Under the pieces are notes generated by a model. The model had not been told where the DNA came from. It searched no databases and saw only the letters and a program-made list of their open reading frames with translations. Below, in pieces: positions 12,001-22,639 of a DNA stretch of 64,000 nucleotides. Source of the DNA: Paracyclopina nana. Taxonomy: Eukaryota > Arthropoda > Copepoda > Cyclopoida > Cyclopettidae. Each line of letters begins with the position of its first letter. Position 1 is the first letter of the stretch. The stretch lies in contig JAGUCH010000002.1 in the NCBI GenBank assembly GCA_019096065.1, positions 8,382,501 to 8,446,500 of the forward strand, written 5' to 3'. The position numbers and the translations under genes are program-made.

Positions 12001-15000
12001 TCAACATTTGCCATTCGATATGGGTCTGATTTGGCTATTTTCTAACGGGTGATTCTTAAACTATTTTTTCATTCCTGATAGTAGTAATATTGTGAAATAT
12101 TGTTCCTACGAAAATGACTGGAGTCTTGAAGTTATAAGTTTTCTTATGATAAGGAAAGATGACGTAGATGAGCACCACATTAATGCATGATTCTGAATGA
12201 ACGAAAGCACAAAAAATGGGTATTTTCTGTTTCTTGAGTGTCAGTTTGCTCCGATAGTTTCGTTTGGCAAAATGTCCGATGTTAATGTTCCTTTTCATAA
12301 CACTGTCTATGAGAAGAAAATCACAATAAGTGGAAAAAGTGCTGGTGCCATAAAGTATTTTGTTTCACTGTCAGTGCCACCCTACACTACCCGACCAAGG
12401 TTTTTGAACCTACACTTTCAAAGCATAAGGCCTCTCAGCAAATCAAGTATTGTTTCCAGCCAATTTAATCAAGATCTTTCATATGTTGACCAATCTAATG
12501 TTATTTCAGCAAGCATATCAGAAAACGCTGATTTTTTTAATCCAAAATGGTCAAACAAAGATGGGTGGCAATTATACAAGGGGTGCCAATATAATATGGT
12601 GCCTTTTATTAAAGTGCTAATATTGTATGGTGCCTTTTATAGTAGTGCCAATTTATGTAGGTGCCTTTCCCAAAAAGTGCCTTTTACCAGTATACCCTAC
12701 AAATTGTTCCAGCCAAGGTTCAAGCCAAAATTCATCTGGCCAATCAGTGGAGGCCAGTTTTTTCCGCTATAAAAATTAAGTTAAGCTTAAGCAGTCGTGC
12801 TTCACATCAAAAACGCCTCAGATGCAACCTTTTAGTACTAAATACGGCTCTACTGGGTAAAGGCACCAGGGGCAAAGGCATTATGATTAAAGGCTCCCTG
12901 ATAAAAAGCATGCTGCTTAAAGGCATAGCGGGCAAAAGCAAAACTGATAAAAGGCAACTTAACTAAAATGGCACTAAAAGAAATGGCATCACAAAATTTC
13001 GTATTGTATTTGTATTTTTAGCATCTTTCCTCCTTTTGAATGGGTAGGGTGGTACAATAAGAGACACAAAATGCTTCACTTTGCCGATATGCTTTCCAGT
13101 TTTCCCCCAACTATTAGGAATTTTATATACTGTAATACGATTTCCTCGTGTTATAATTCAGTTTACCGATCCGACTCAGCTCATTTATGTCACATTTCTT
13201 TCTAAGCAATTGGGGGGATATTAAATACTTAACGGCCCTGGAATCAAATTTGAGGGATTTTAAGCAATTTAATGCCCCTCATATTCCATGGAAGTGAACC
13301 CAATTCCAAAGAAGTTGGAAAAAGAGAGGATCATCCATGCTTCAAACCTGAGACAGTGGGATGAGCATTCCAATGCACTAACAACAGAGCTATGGAAACA
13401 TCATGAAGATTGGATGCTGTGTACAGGACTTTAACCATAACTTAAGCCAGATAAAGAAATAAAAAAAGTTACAGAATGACTGGGGTTTGAACCCTAGACT
13501 AATGAACCAAGAGCCTAGCACTCTAACCATTGTGCCATAGGAACACATCTGAAGAATTAGATTTTAAAAGTCTACTTTATTGCTCCCAAACCATGGGATG
13601 CTAGCTCATGAGAGCCAGTGACATTCACATAGCAACTAAAAACCGAGCAGTATTTTCTAGGGCACGGGGCAGCCCGGTAACTTCATTAAAACACTCAAAA
13701 ATCGTATTACAGAATATAAAATTGTATATTTTGAGCTAGGGCACGTAAAGTAGGGTCATTAAATAGCTGACCTCGGATTTTAAAATGGAAAAACACTCGT
13801 ACAATTACAGCCCTCGCAGGCTCGGGCTAGTAAAGCTGTACTCGAGTTTTCCCATTTTAAAATCCTCGCTCAGCTATTTAATGACCCTGCTTTACGTGCC
13901 CCAGCTCGAAATAAATAACTAAAATGTCTCGCTTAAGAATCTTTCCAAGTTTGGTTACCATGGGCTCAACATTTGCTGTGCTAGTAGCTAAGCTTTAAAA
14001 TAACCCCCAAATTGCTTAGAAAGAACTGTGATATAAAAGAGCTGAGTCGGATCGGTAAACTGAATTATAACACGAGGAAATCGTATTACAGTATATAAAA
14101 TTACTTAAAATCCCTCAAATTTGATTCCAGGGCCATAAAGTATTTAATAACCCCCAAATTGCTTAGAAAGAACTGTGATATAAAAGAGCTGAGTCGGATC
14201 GGTAAACTGAATTATAACACGAGGAAATCGTATTACAGTTTATAAAATGATTTGAACTCTTGCATCGTTATCAATTTAGCGTTTTTTTGGTAGCATTTCT
14301 CCAATCTAGCCTTTGGCCAATTGGCCTTTCACCATTTCGCCTTTTACCAATTAGCCTTAACCAAATAGCCTTTTACCGATTAGCCTTTAACCAGTAGAGC
14401 CAAAAAAGATGGCATTAGGAGGAGTAACCTCCGATTCTTTTTCAAAGTTGCTTCAACTAGTTTTTACGATTTTCGTTATCGTTTGACTTTTTGTTTCCAA
14501 AATATTGTCTATTTGGCGGTTTTAGGAAGGCGGTTTTGTTGACAAACAGTAGAGCTTCTAATTTTTCCAGAAGGCTCTAATGGCCAGCTTTTATTGGGCA
14601 ATTTTTCCTACTAAACTAGCCATGAACTCTTAATTTTCTATTGCAACCTCCATGAAAGCATGAACACGGCTTGTTAATAATTATACAAGCCTAAAATATT
14701 ACTAATATAGCTGAAATATCTCAAATCTAGTATATTTAGAAAGTGATCGGAGGTTCACTTATTTTGGATCGGGCCTTGTGTGCTAGCACAACCGCAAAAC
14801 CCCTTTTTTGGAGATAAAACCACTAGAAGGGTTCGGACATTTTACTACTGAACAAATTATTTCGAAGGTAGTACAACTAGGCGAAACATTTCGGAGACAG
14901 TACAACTAGGCGAGTTCGGACATTTTACAACTGAACTGGGCATAATTGGTCGGACATAGTGCTACTTAACTTTTCGGAGATAAAACTACTCAACTTTTCG

Positions 15001-18000
15001 GAGATTTTACAACTAGATTTTCGGGAATACTGTAAAAAGTCCTCAATGTCAAAAGTCCTGATATATAAAATCCTCATGTAAAAAGTCCTGATATATGAAG
15101 TCTTAATGTAAAAAGTCCTGATGTAAAAAATTACGCTCTGCAAAGACTATTTTTTTTTACAAATATCAATAATTGTTTGATAAAATATTAAGGCATGTAT
15201 TTCATGTATGAAACAAAATTACCGACACTGCTTTTATTGAATAATGTTTGACTTATCTTAAGATCTCCATCGACTTACGTCAAGACCAGAAAGGTGAATC
15301 GATTGGTCAAAGTAATCTTAGATTGGCCACTGTTTGTTTACTATTATTAACTTATTTGATTAAGAAAAAGTAAAAGTTGGCCAATAAAATTCTATCATAA
15401 TTGCCGGTAAAAAAGTTGGTTGTTACATTGCCTTTGATACTTTTATATGATGGAAAGCAATTTTCTCATGTATAATTCAGTTTACCAATTTGTCTCAGTT
15501 CATATAACTACACATATATAAAAGCTCTGACGTTTAACTTTATCAAGTGACACACATTATAAAGTATTTTATAAGGTGTGTTGCTCCTCTGTTACCATGA
15601 TATTGTCAAAGAAATAAATTGTTTACATATGTAAATAGATATTCCCCATACTGCATAGGAATGCGCGCATGCGCTTGCTGAAAAATTAGTAATTAAGAGA
15701 AATTAGAAATTGACCCTTTCTGGTCTTGCCATTTGGCGATGGAGATCTTTATACTTATCAATGCAGGAGTCCTCTCTATTTTTATTTTTTTTTAAATTGG
15801 GACTTATGACATCCGTTGTTCACATAAAAGGACTTTTGATATCTGGTCTTTATATGAGCGGACTTTTAGTATTTGGACTTTTTGCATCCGGACTTTTTTT
15901 ATCTGGACATTTCACATCGCGGACTTTTTACAGTACATCCAGATTTTCGGACAAAAAATGTTTCCCCTCAAAAGATTTGTTTTAAGCAAAGCAAAGCTGG
16001 GTTAAGCAAAGGGAAATTGGGTACCACTTAGCAGCCTCGGATTTGCACTAAAAATGACAACAACAATTATAAGGCAACTCTGATGAATCCTACCAATTTT
16101 GGTTCGAATCAGCTGAGAAGTTGCTGAGAAATATGCAATCAAAGTTACCTTACTTGCGGGTGCTGGCTATGTTGTGGGATCCACCTCTTTGCTTAATTTC
16201 AAAAAGCTTTGCGCAATCAATACGAGAATGGGAAAATGAAATTTTAAAAAAATCATTTTTCAATCTTATTAATTGCCAAACACAAACCTTTCCGTTACAT
16301 TTTTGCATCACTGTGGCTCCTTCAAATGCGATTACTTTTTACTTTTCTTTTTAAGCATCATACTGTATGTATCTTTTCAATTGTGCCTAATGCTTGCCGC
16401 CAAAATGGCTCTATTATAATGAAACTTGAGACGACTTGATTGGATTACTGCAAATGAAATTGGGATACGAGCATGCTTATGTATAAATGTTGTGCCAACG
16501 ACAGATTTCAGGAAACCAACTATAACCATGTTTTGCTTCTTTCCAACAATGCAAGCAATTGTACAAATACTGTTGCTATATTCACTTACTCGTAGGTAGC
16601 AAATGGATATAATTGTAAGCGGGACGAGCCAAGCTGTAATGATGAGGGCGTACACGAACAATTTGTCTTCAAACTCTTGGCTCCAGGTATCAAAGGTACA
16701 ACCGATCAAGTAGGTCTGAAAGAAGGCAAATATTGGTTATTCTTTCGCATTTTCTAAATGACCAAATGTATCTTACATCTGTGACGTAGCCGCCGATTCC
16801 GATCATGGGCAAAACCGATACAGTGATTGATAGGGTCCATATAAACAGAATCATGCAATTGATCTAGAGGAAAAGAGCAAATAATCATCTTAGCAAAATC
16901 CTTGTCATATTAATGCGGTCCTTCTATTTACTTGAGGGTTCTTAAGTCGTCTGGCTTTCGTCAATGGAGTACTGATTGCTCGGCAACGTTCGTAAGCAAT
17001 TGCAGTTATCGTCCATATTTCACAGAGGCCTGAGGCAGATCCGAAGCCAGCAAATGTCATGCAACCTGAAGATTGCAATGGATGAAGCATATCGAGCTTT
17101 CGTCGTTTGCATGCATGGTAGCAGTCTGTATTTTTGAAATTCTTACCAAATTCTCCAAGAATGGGTCCTCCGTAAAAACCATTGACTATCAAGACCCAAC
17201 TTTTGCTATGCATAATAAAGTTAGCGAGGGCGAGGTTAATCACAAGCTTATTCCCAGGAGTCCTTAGAGTTTTGTGTCTGAAAGATCAAACCGAGTTGAG
17301 GTAAGTGAAAGGCATTCATTCTGTGATCATAAATTATAATTGATCCAAAAGCTAACCAGCAAGCTAATGAAAGCGGTGCTTATAGTTGCCAGGAGTAAAG
17401 TTTAGTTTCAAGAGCTCGGAGTAATTATCTCAACATTCCAGGAAGCTTACGAGTAGCTGACATTAAAGAAAATTGTGCTAGATTATCTAAGCGATTTTTT
17501 TCACTACAATTCATCAGCTCATCTAAAATACGCAGGTGGCCTGCGCAAAAAAATCATCAAAACACGCATAAAACATAAACTGACAATTATTTTTTTTATG
17601 TCTTTCGTGGAGTCTTTGAGCTGATAAGCAATGCAATGGTAGAAATCAGAGAATGAGGAAACTGGACAATTACTTTCTTATCAGGGCTATATAATTTTTT
17701 ATAATTCAACTGATGTTGGTGCAATGATCATAGAAATATCTAATTTACAAAATGGCGTGAGCAGGTCTCAAAAAGGCCCTCCAGAAGTACACTACTTTTG
17801 AGGTTTCTCTCCTAAATTGGTTTTATAGCTCTTTTTTTTAACTGAATGTCAGCTGACTGAATGAGTGAGTTTGAGTTCACCATGTATAGTTGCTACAGAC
17901 TTGATTACAGACATTTTGAAAAAATGCCAAAACTGAAAGGATCAAGGCCTGTTGTGCCTAACAAAACTGTCAAGTAACGATGAACTGAAGCAAGCTGCTT

Positions 18001-18693
18001 CTTGAAAAACGTAAAAATACTCCAAAGGCCATATTCCTACTCGCGGATTTCAGTCGAAGCCATCTTGGCAGACCCATGATGAAAAATGTATGGTTCTCTG
18101 ATTAACGGACGCTACTTTTAAAGAAAAAACCGAGTTGCCGCATAATCCAAAAGGTCAAAAGGAGGCTTGTCTAAACATAAATGCGATATATCGATGATTA
18201 AGATGGCCAGCTTTGCCACTTATATTTGTACCATTTTTGGTCCTTTCCCTCTCTTTCTCATATCGATCATATATATCGCATTTTAGTTTAACCAAAACTG
18301 ATACTGGTTAGACCAAACTGACTTTAGTCCGGACAAAAGTCAGCATTCTTGTTGTGATTAGTTTAACCAGAATCAATTTGGTTTAACTAAAATCAGTTTT
18401 GGTTAGACCAAACTGCGATATGAGAACGCCCTTAGTAGGAGAACTTTGAGAAATATAGCTAGTAAATTGTTCTAGAGGTTTTAATGTTACCTTCCGTAAA
18501 GAAAGATCATGAGGCTATTTCCAGTTATAGAAATAACAAGACATCCGCTGATGAAGAGGACGGCGAATATGATGCCTATCTGGTTAGGGAGGCCAAATTC
18601 GAGGACGTCATCTGGGACACATCCCAAGATTTGCGGGAAGTTTTCTATCAAGTACTTGATGGTAGCGTTCTTGACGTTGTTGTCTTCTTCCAT
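9024..18693 (-). CDS. Opsin-like G-protein-coupled receptor (r-opsin-like, eight exons)
   Basis: Predicted retinal-binding seven-helix receptor of 493 residues. Exons in order: 18491-18693, 17147-17277, 16932-17065, 16777-16863, 16590-16715, 9838-10005, 9584-9774 and 9024-9465; every join is in phase. ATG at 18693 is followed by an NAT glycosylation site. Seen: TM1 GNSLMIFLYG; loop 1 HKTLRTPGNKLVINLALANF; TM3 GLCEIWTITAIAYERCRAI (ERC in place of DRY); the loop 2 Cys in IGCTFDTW, able to bond with Cys of GCMTFAG; TM6 WVIGWTPFASIAF; and TM7 AMLLCKVSSVINACLYGI. The TM7 Lys, residue 334, is the expected Schiff-base lysine. NPxxY is replaced by NACLY. Loop 3, in the 56-residue exon 6, is long and His/Ser/Thr-rich, and the tail after TM7 is basic. 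By helix pattern it sits nearest arthropod r-opsins, possibly arthropsins; the subfamily is uncertain. Intron 5 is 6.6 kb and repeat-filled. Confidence 0.88.
10202..10385 (+). repeat. Dispersed repeat, copy 1 (about 180 bp)
   Basis: It begins TATATGATGGAAAGCAATTT, and a second copy with the same landmarks in the same order lies at 15446-15610. Shared blocks include AAGTGACACACATTATAAAG and CATGATATTGTC. Both copies lie in intron 5 of the opsin gene. A pseudo-tRNA follows copy 1 directly, so this may be part of a SINE-like unit. Confidence 0.75.
10417..10490 (-). repeat. tRNA-like sequence (pseudo-tRNA or SINE head)
   Basis: The minus strand has a D-arm/A-box block GTAGCTCAGTCAGTAGAGC and a perfect B box GGTTCGATCCC. 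The anticodon loop would read CUCUAAU, giving anticodon CUA. The acceptor and anticodon stems pair poorly, so a working tRNA is unlikely. A tRNA-derived SINE or a decayed tRNA fits better. Confidence 0.5.
10795..10995. repeat. Long imperfect palindrome, member 1
   Basis: The left arm has GAGCTCATTTTACAAAGTAAA and ATCTCG. The right arm mirrors it with CGATTTTTACTTTACAAAAT and GCTCAGC. The centre is GC-richer (CAAGCTCGAGCCCGC). The layout matches the palindrome at 13731-13912: AT-rich arms, a GCTCAGC-type step and a CTCGGGCT-like centre. This suggests one family of hairpin elements. Confidence 0.6.
11208..11660. mobile_element. 453-bp MITE with 8-bp target-site duplication
   Basis: Terminal inverted repeats start AAAAGATTTTGCATCACTTA at 11208 and end with the exact inverse at 11660. 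The repeat extends over about 30 bp with one or two mismatches. Both sides are flanked by GTATAAGG (11200-11207 and 11661-11668), an 8-bp target duplication as made by hAT-class transposases. No ORF of transposase size lies inside, so the element is non-autonomous. Confidence 0.85.
12575..12995. mobile_element. Foldback-type element with opposed GTGCCTTTTA-word arrays
   Basis: Left arm, about 12575-12715: repeated GTGCC or GTGCCTTTTA words every 15-25 bp. Right arm, about 12840-12990: the same word inverted (AAAGGCAC, AAAGGCAT, AAAAGGCA). The outer ends mirror each other loosely (GGTGGCAATTA against AATGGCACTAAA). Short open frames across it come from the repeat words and are not taken as genes. 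No target duplication was resolved. Confidence 0.6.
13115..13262 (-). repeat. 148-bp repeat unit, inverted copy
   Basis: The reverse complement of this block matches the tandem copies at 13990-14250. Landmarks are GAGCTGAGTCGGATCGG, GGTAAACTGAATTATAACAC and CAAATTTGATTCCAGGGCC. With those copies it brackets 0.7 kb that contains two tRNA-like sequences and a palindrome. Confidence 0.75.
13325..13396 (-). repeat. Degenerate tRNA-like sequence
   Basis: The minus strand reads TAGCTCTGTTGTTAGTGCAT (A-box-like) and, 45 nt on, GGTTTGAAGC (weak B box). It is more decayed than the two other tRNA-like blocks in this intron and probably shares their SINE-like origin. Confidence 0.3.
13481..13546 (-). 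repeat. tRNA-like sequence (possible Lys anticodon)
   Basis: The minus strand has A box TGGCACAATGGTTAGAGTGC and B box GGTTCAAACCC. A loop CUCUUGG would place anticodon CUU, which is Lys. The acceptor ends do not pair well. It is a pseudo-tRNA or SINE head rather than a certain tRNA gene. Confidence 0.4.
13731..13912. repeat. Long imperfect palindrome, member 2
   Basis: The left arm GGGCACGTAAAGTAGGGTCA then TTAAATAGCTGA is mirrored by TCAGCTATTTAATGACCCTG then CTTTACGTGCCCC. The inner arms (ATTTTAAAATGG and CCATTTTAAAAT) also pair. The centre is CCCTCGCAGGCTCGGGC. Each arm is about 75 bp. As DNA or RNA this would fold into one long hairpin. Confidence 0.8.
13990..14250 (+). repeat. 148-bp repeat unit, two direct copies (first partial)
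   Basis: AACCCCCAAATTGCTTAGAA followed by GAGCTGAGTCGGATCGG occurs twice, with the second copy 148 bp downstream of the first. The copies are nearly identical, so the duplication looks recent. The unit is inverted relative to 13115-13262. Confidence 0.85.
14306..14403 (+). repeat. Short tandem array of AGCCTTTTACC-type words
   Basis: About six words of the form TAGCCTTTTACCAATTAGCC, each 14-17 bp. The final CCAGTAGAGCC also occurs, inverted, at the inner edge of the array near 12845. It is therefore probably a detached arm of the 12.6-kb foldback family. Confidence 0.65.
14850..15955. mobile_element. Foldback-type element with opposed AAAAAGTCC-word arrays
   Basis: The left arm (about 14850-15128) has TTCGGACATTTTAC-type words and then GTAAAAAGTCCTGATATAT words. 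The right arm (about 15825-15955) carries the inverse: GGACTTTTTGCATC, GGACTTTTTACAGTA, then CCAGATTTTCGGAC. ATACTGTAAAAAGTCC on the left pairs exactly in order with its inverse on the right. The space between holds copy 2 of the dispersed repeat. The exact ends are unclear. Confidence 0.6.
15446..15625 (+). repeat. Dispersed repeat, copy 2 (about 180 bp)
   Basis: Same order of blocks as 10202-10385, starting TATATGATGGAAAGCAATTT. It carries scattered substitutions and small indels. It lies between the arms of the 14.9-15.9 kb foldback-type element. Confidence 0.75.
18240..18431. mobile_element. MITE-like element with GGTTTAACC-type words
   Basis: The right end ATGAGAACGCCC is followed by TTA. 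The left end is a poor inverse (TTTCTCATATCG). The interior repeats words such as TTGGTTTAACTAAAATCAG and TTGGTTAGACCAAACT in both orientations. Blocks ACCAAACTGACTTTAGTCC and ACAAAAGTCAGCATTCTTG are inverted in the 20693-20947 element, so the two are related. Confidence 0.55.
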
Positions 18694-19479
18694 TCCGTCG
18701 GTTGAATGAGGCTGCCAGTCTACCTCGGAGGCGACTTGCAAGAGAGCCTAATTCGATTCTTGCCTTCTCTCTTCTTGCATACTTACTCACTCATAGCATT
18801 ACGAATGTGTCAAAATTCAAATAGGATCAAAAGGCATTTCCACGTAACGTACACGCTTAAAATTACCCCGAATACTAGTTTTAAGTCTGATAGAATATTT
18901 AATTGCCCGCTCGAGTTTCGCAAAACATGGCTTTTCCAAGGCAAAAAAAGGCAAGGGCAACTGTCCTAATACTGCAAAAAAAATGTATGCCTAGCATATC
19001 CAACATATGCATTTTTATCGCTCGGCACACTTATGTTTTGAGTGAATAATCTATATCGATTCCACATTCATTCTTAATAATTTCTTTCATATGTCATGAT
19101 TGTGAACATTTGTTGACTGAATGTCGTGGATAATAGCATAATCAGTAGACCACATATCTTTCATAACTTTGACACAGTTGCTAAGCCTTTCTAAAAGTGT
19201 GCTAAAAGTATTTACGGTATACTTCAAACGATTATCGAAAGAACTCTGATTTGTCTTTCGTCACCTTTCTAGGCCGATCCTGATAGCAAATCATAAATAA
19301 AGCAAAAGGCCTTGGATTAGTATTGCTTCAATCTTCATTACAGATAATGGAGAGTCCCATAGGGATCGAATGCTTTGAAAGAAGCTAAGAGTCGTTGGAA
19401 TAAAAGTACAAAGAGCATATATTTTCAAAAAGCTAATAACTGCTTCATAACAGAGATCCTTACATTATGTAGATCAATA

Positions 19480-19850
19480 GGGCGGTCTCATATTCATCAA
19501 TTGGGCAAGGTAGGTGGACTCACCTTCCCACCTAACTAGGGTAGGTAGGTGAGGGTAGGCAGGTGAGAGTAGGTAGGTGGGTAACCTAGTAGCCTAGTGA
19601 ACCAGTTAGTATGCAGGCAAGTTAAGTCAGTTTGACTCAGAAATTACGAGTGGACATTTTGTGTAGTAGCAGCTTTTTGTTATGCTTAAAATATTGACTT
19701 AACTTGCCTGCACCAACTGGTTCACTAAGCTACCAGGTTACCCACCTACCCACCTGCCTACCCTCACCTGCCTACCCTCACCTACCTACCCTAGGTAGGT
19801 GGGAAGGTGAGTCCACCTACCTTGCCCAATTGATGAATATGAGACCGCCC
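19480..19850. mobile_element. 371-bp long-inverted-repeat MITE
   Basis: It starts GGGCGGTCTCATATTCATCA and ends with the exact inverse. The arms are about 140 bp each and contain GTAGGTAGGTGAG-type tandem words; the spacer is about 60 bp. It is flanked by TA on both sides. The terminal motif GGGCGNTCTCAT is shared with the elements at 18240-18431 and 20693-20947. There is no ORF, so the element is non-autonomous. Confidence 0.88.
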
Positions 19851-20007
19851 TAATTTACGCCCAACGGCAAAGCTCTATGCCTAAAATCTAAATTGAACCC
19901 ACTTAAACAAATTGTTCAAGATAACTGTTACTTGAAACAAGGGCAGAAATTAAGAACAAAACGAGAAATATAGATATGTGCTCCGATTGAGGGTTAATTC
20001 ATAATCT

Positions 20008-20165
20008 GGCGATCCCAGCGAACATCTGTTCGAGAAAAAAAATGATTTTATGCATATTGGCAACTCGAGTAGCAGCTCGATATAAAGACCCAAGCAAATT
20101 AGTTAATTAGTATAATCAAACTTTTTTTAAGGATTACTTCATGACACAGAAATAGAATGGTTATA
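20008..20165 (+). repeat. Dispersed repeat shared with RPL7A intron 3
   Basis: The order GCGATCCCAGCG, ATAAAGACCCAAGCA, then AAGGATTACTT...ATGAC is also found at 46636-46815. The copies are diverged but colinear over about 160 bp, so this is an interspersed repeat. Confidence 0.65.
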
Positions 20166-20692
20166 ATAACCTTTGTCAACTTGGCGTGGGTTCACTATAG
20201 AGAAACTCCATAATAAGAGAGCGGCGAATACTCATCACGCGCTTTTCAGTTATCCGCAAAGGGAAAACTTTGCGGAACTTTGAGCGAAAACTCACTCAAC
20301 CCTTCGCAATTTTACTGTCAACAGATAATTGCTCAATTAAGCACAATCTTTAGCTTCAATTCAAAGCCAATTTCTGGCTTTTGTTTTGGTTAATTAAATG
20401 TAAGATTAACAAATTCACTAAGGCTTTAAAAACACAATCAATGAGGTTTAATGCTGTTTAAAGGGCAAATTGTTAATTTTTACCTTCACTAAATGCCTTA
20501 AAAATATTTGGCTCACTTCATGATTCCCTTTAGCGAATTTCGAGAACGCGGAAAATCTCAGTATTTTTGTGTCCGCCGATCTCTTACCATTTGCCCTTTA
20601 AACAGCATTAAACTTTGTCTGCAGTTTTGTGCCAACTTATTTATTTATGTAACTTCTTGTACCTTCTCTGTAGTTTGAATCACACAAACTTA

Positions 20693-20947
20693 GGGCATTC
20701 TTATAATGGACTTTTGCTTACCCAAACCTGATTTTAGTTAACCAAAAACCTGTGTTCGGTAGGTAGCCACTACATAGTTTTTGACTAAAAACCAGTTTTT
20801 GGTTAACCAAAATCAGGTTTTGGTAAGCAAAAGTCCAATATGAGATTGGTTAAACTACAAGAATGCTGACTTTTGTTTGGACTAAAGTCAGTTTGGTCTA
20901 ACCAATATCAGTTTTGGTTAAAATAAATTGCAACATGAGAATTACCC
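20693..20947. mobile_element. 255-bp MITE with TTA flanks
   Basis: It is flanked by TTA on each side (20690-20692 and 20948-20950). Its ends are GGGCATTCTTATAATGG and the imperfect inverse of GGGTAATTCTCATGTTG. The interior has opposed TTTTGGTTAACCAAAATCAG-type words. A TWA target and a GGGC terminus suggest a PIF/Harbinger-like non-autonomous element; this is inferred from the ends only. Confidence 0.6.
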
Positions 20948-21068
20948 TTATTGTAGCACAAATGGTGATATTGAAATTGAGATATGTACAGAAATATTTC
21001 GTTTGCATTCCTTTTTGTTAACCTGCATTCATTTGGGCTTTTTTATGCAGTTATCTTCAGTATCTCCT

Positions 21069-21225
21069 CACCTACAGTCATCTGCAGTTGTAAGCTGTAA
21101 TCTGCAGTCATCTGCAGTCATCTGCAGTTGTATGCTGTAATCTGCAGTCATCTGCAGTTGAATGCAGTCATATGCAGTAATCTGCAGTTGTATGCAGTCA
21201 TATCCAGTGTGTGCAGTCATATGTA
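21069..21225 (+). repeat. Tandem array of (T)CATCTGCAGT words
   Basis: About 14 imperfect units of 10-11 bp built on TCATCTGCAGT and TTGTATGCAGT. Drift increases towards the right end. It is a simple minisatellite with no coding support. Confidence 0.85.
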
Positions 21226-22017
21226 GTGTTTAGTCACAGCCTTGATTTGCCTAGAAATTTGTGCAGCTACAACTTTTTTAGTTAGGTAGGACCAGAGATC
21301 GAAGTATTTTTAGAGAGATAGGCAATCAGTCAGCTGCTACAAAAAGGTTTGAAAAATTGCTTGCTTCATTCGAACAAATTCAAGGCGAGTCAGAAAATTT
21401 CAGGCGAATTCTTGTGTTTAACAAATTGGGCTTGGGGTTGATTTGTTTCGTTGCCTTTCTTAAGCGGTTTTGCATGAATTGCTCCAGTGATTGCTGCAAA
21501 CCTTAAGCTGACAGTACTTGCCGCTCTTCAGTTAAGTTATTAATGTCTTTGTGTAGGACATGCTAGTTACTAAAAAGTAGAGTAAATGAACAGGGCATTG
21601 CAGAGTTTGTACAAAAAGTAAAAAACAGTACTAAAAATACAAGGCCCACATTGGTAGCATTTTGAGTGAGACTCATGAAAGTCAAGGAATTTTGAATGAT
21701 CAGTCACATCATATCCAGACCTGAGCATGATGGATCGAATCCGAAAAAATAGCCTTACTTTTTGTAGCTCAAGACTCTTTTACCTCAAAATAAACAAGTT
21801 GAGCTGGAGCCTATTTGATAGAAAAAGCCAATTTTTTGACAAATTAACCATTACCTGTAATAAGTTGAGGAAAAAGTATTTTTATGTAATCATGATTGCC
21901 ATGCTATAGTAGTTGTTCTGACATTGAAAAAGCATAGAAAATTGGGAACAAAATTTAAGGCTAATTTCTTGATTAAATTGATAATTTTCTTGCATTTAAA
22001 AGTCTAAACTACGAAGT

Positions 22018-22624
22018 GTACAGCTACGAAAAGCAAAACTACGATCCCAAAAAACTACGAATAGATGGTGGGTCAAAAAGCTGTTTTTGCGCACACAATA
22101 CGTCAAATCCCCAGAGTTCCCCGTGCTCAGCTTCTAGTTTGGTTGACTTCTTGGCAGATACAGATTCATATTTGACTTCAAAAACAAACTTTGCTTGAAA
22201 TAGTGTTCAGCAAAGAAAATGGAAGAACAGCCATTTTTGCCCATTTTTTGGTACGCTCCCTGCTACACCTGTCTTCCTTTAAAGCAAGAGATCCTATTGC
22301 TCATCAACAAAATAGTCTGGCTTTAGTATACACATTGATAGCTCCAATTTTTAAGCAAAAATTACATTAGAAGTAGACAAGGCCTTCATCATCTTAGCAG
22401 TTTTTATGCTTGCTAAATGTGTAAGGTGGCAGCCCCAAGAACAAAAATTAAGACCGGATATTTATGAAAATTACGGTGCATAGTGCAATAAAGCTTCGTA
22501 ATTATGAAATTAGATTCGTTGTTTTTGGGATATTACGATATTTTGCTTTTCGTAGATTAGCATTTCGTAGTTTTATGGATCGTAGTTTTGCTTTTCGTAT
22601 TTTTGCGGATTCGTAGCTGAACAG
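22018..22624. mobile_element. Foldback-type element with AACTACGAAAAGCA-word arms
   Basis: The left arm (22018-22065) reads CAGCTACGAAAAGCAAAAC then TACGATCCC words. The right arm (about 22500-22624) carries the inverse: TTTTGCTTTTCGTA, ATCGTAGTTTTGCTTTTCG, then TTCGTAGCTGAACAG. The arms face each other across about 430 bp of AT-rich, non-coding DNA. No target duplication could be fixed. Confidence 0.7.
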
Positions 22625-22639
22625 ATATACCTTTAAAAG

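Noticed and set aside
13115-14250. CRISPR-like appearance of spaced repeats
   Set aside because: The genome is eukaryotic, copy number is three, one copy is inverted, and spacing is irregular. Transposon duplication explains it.
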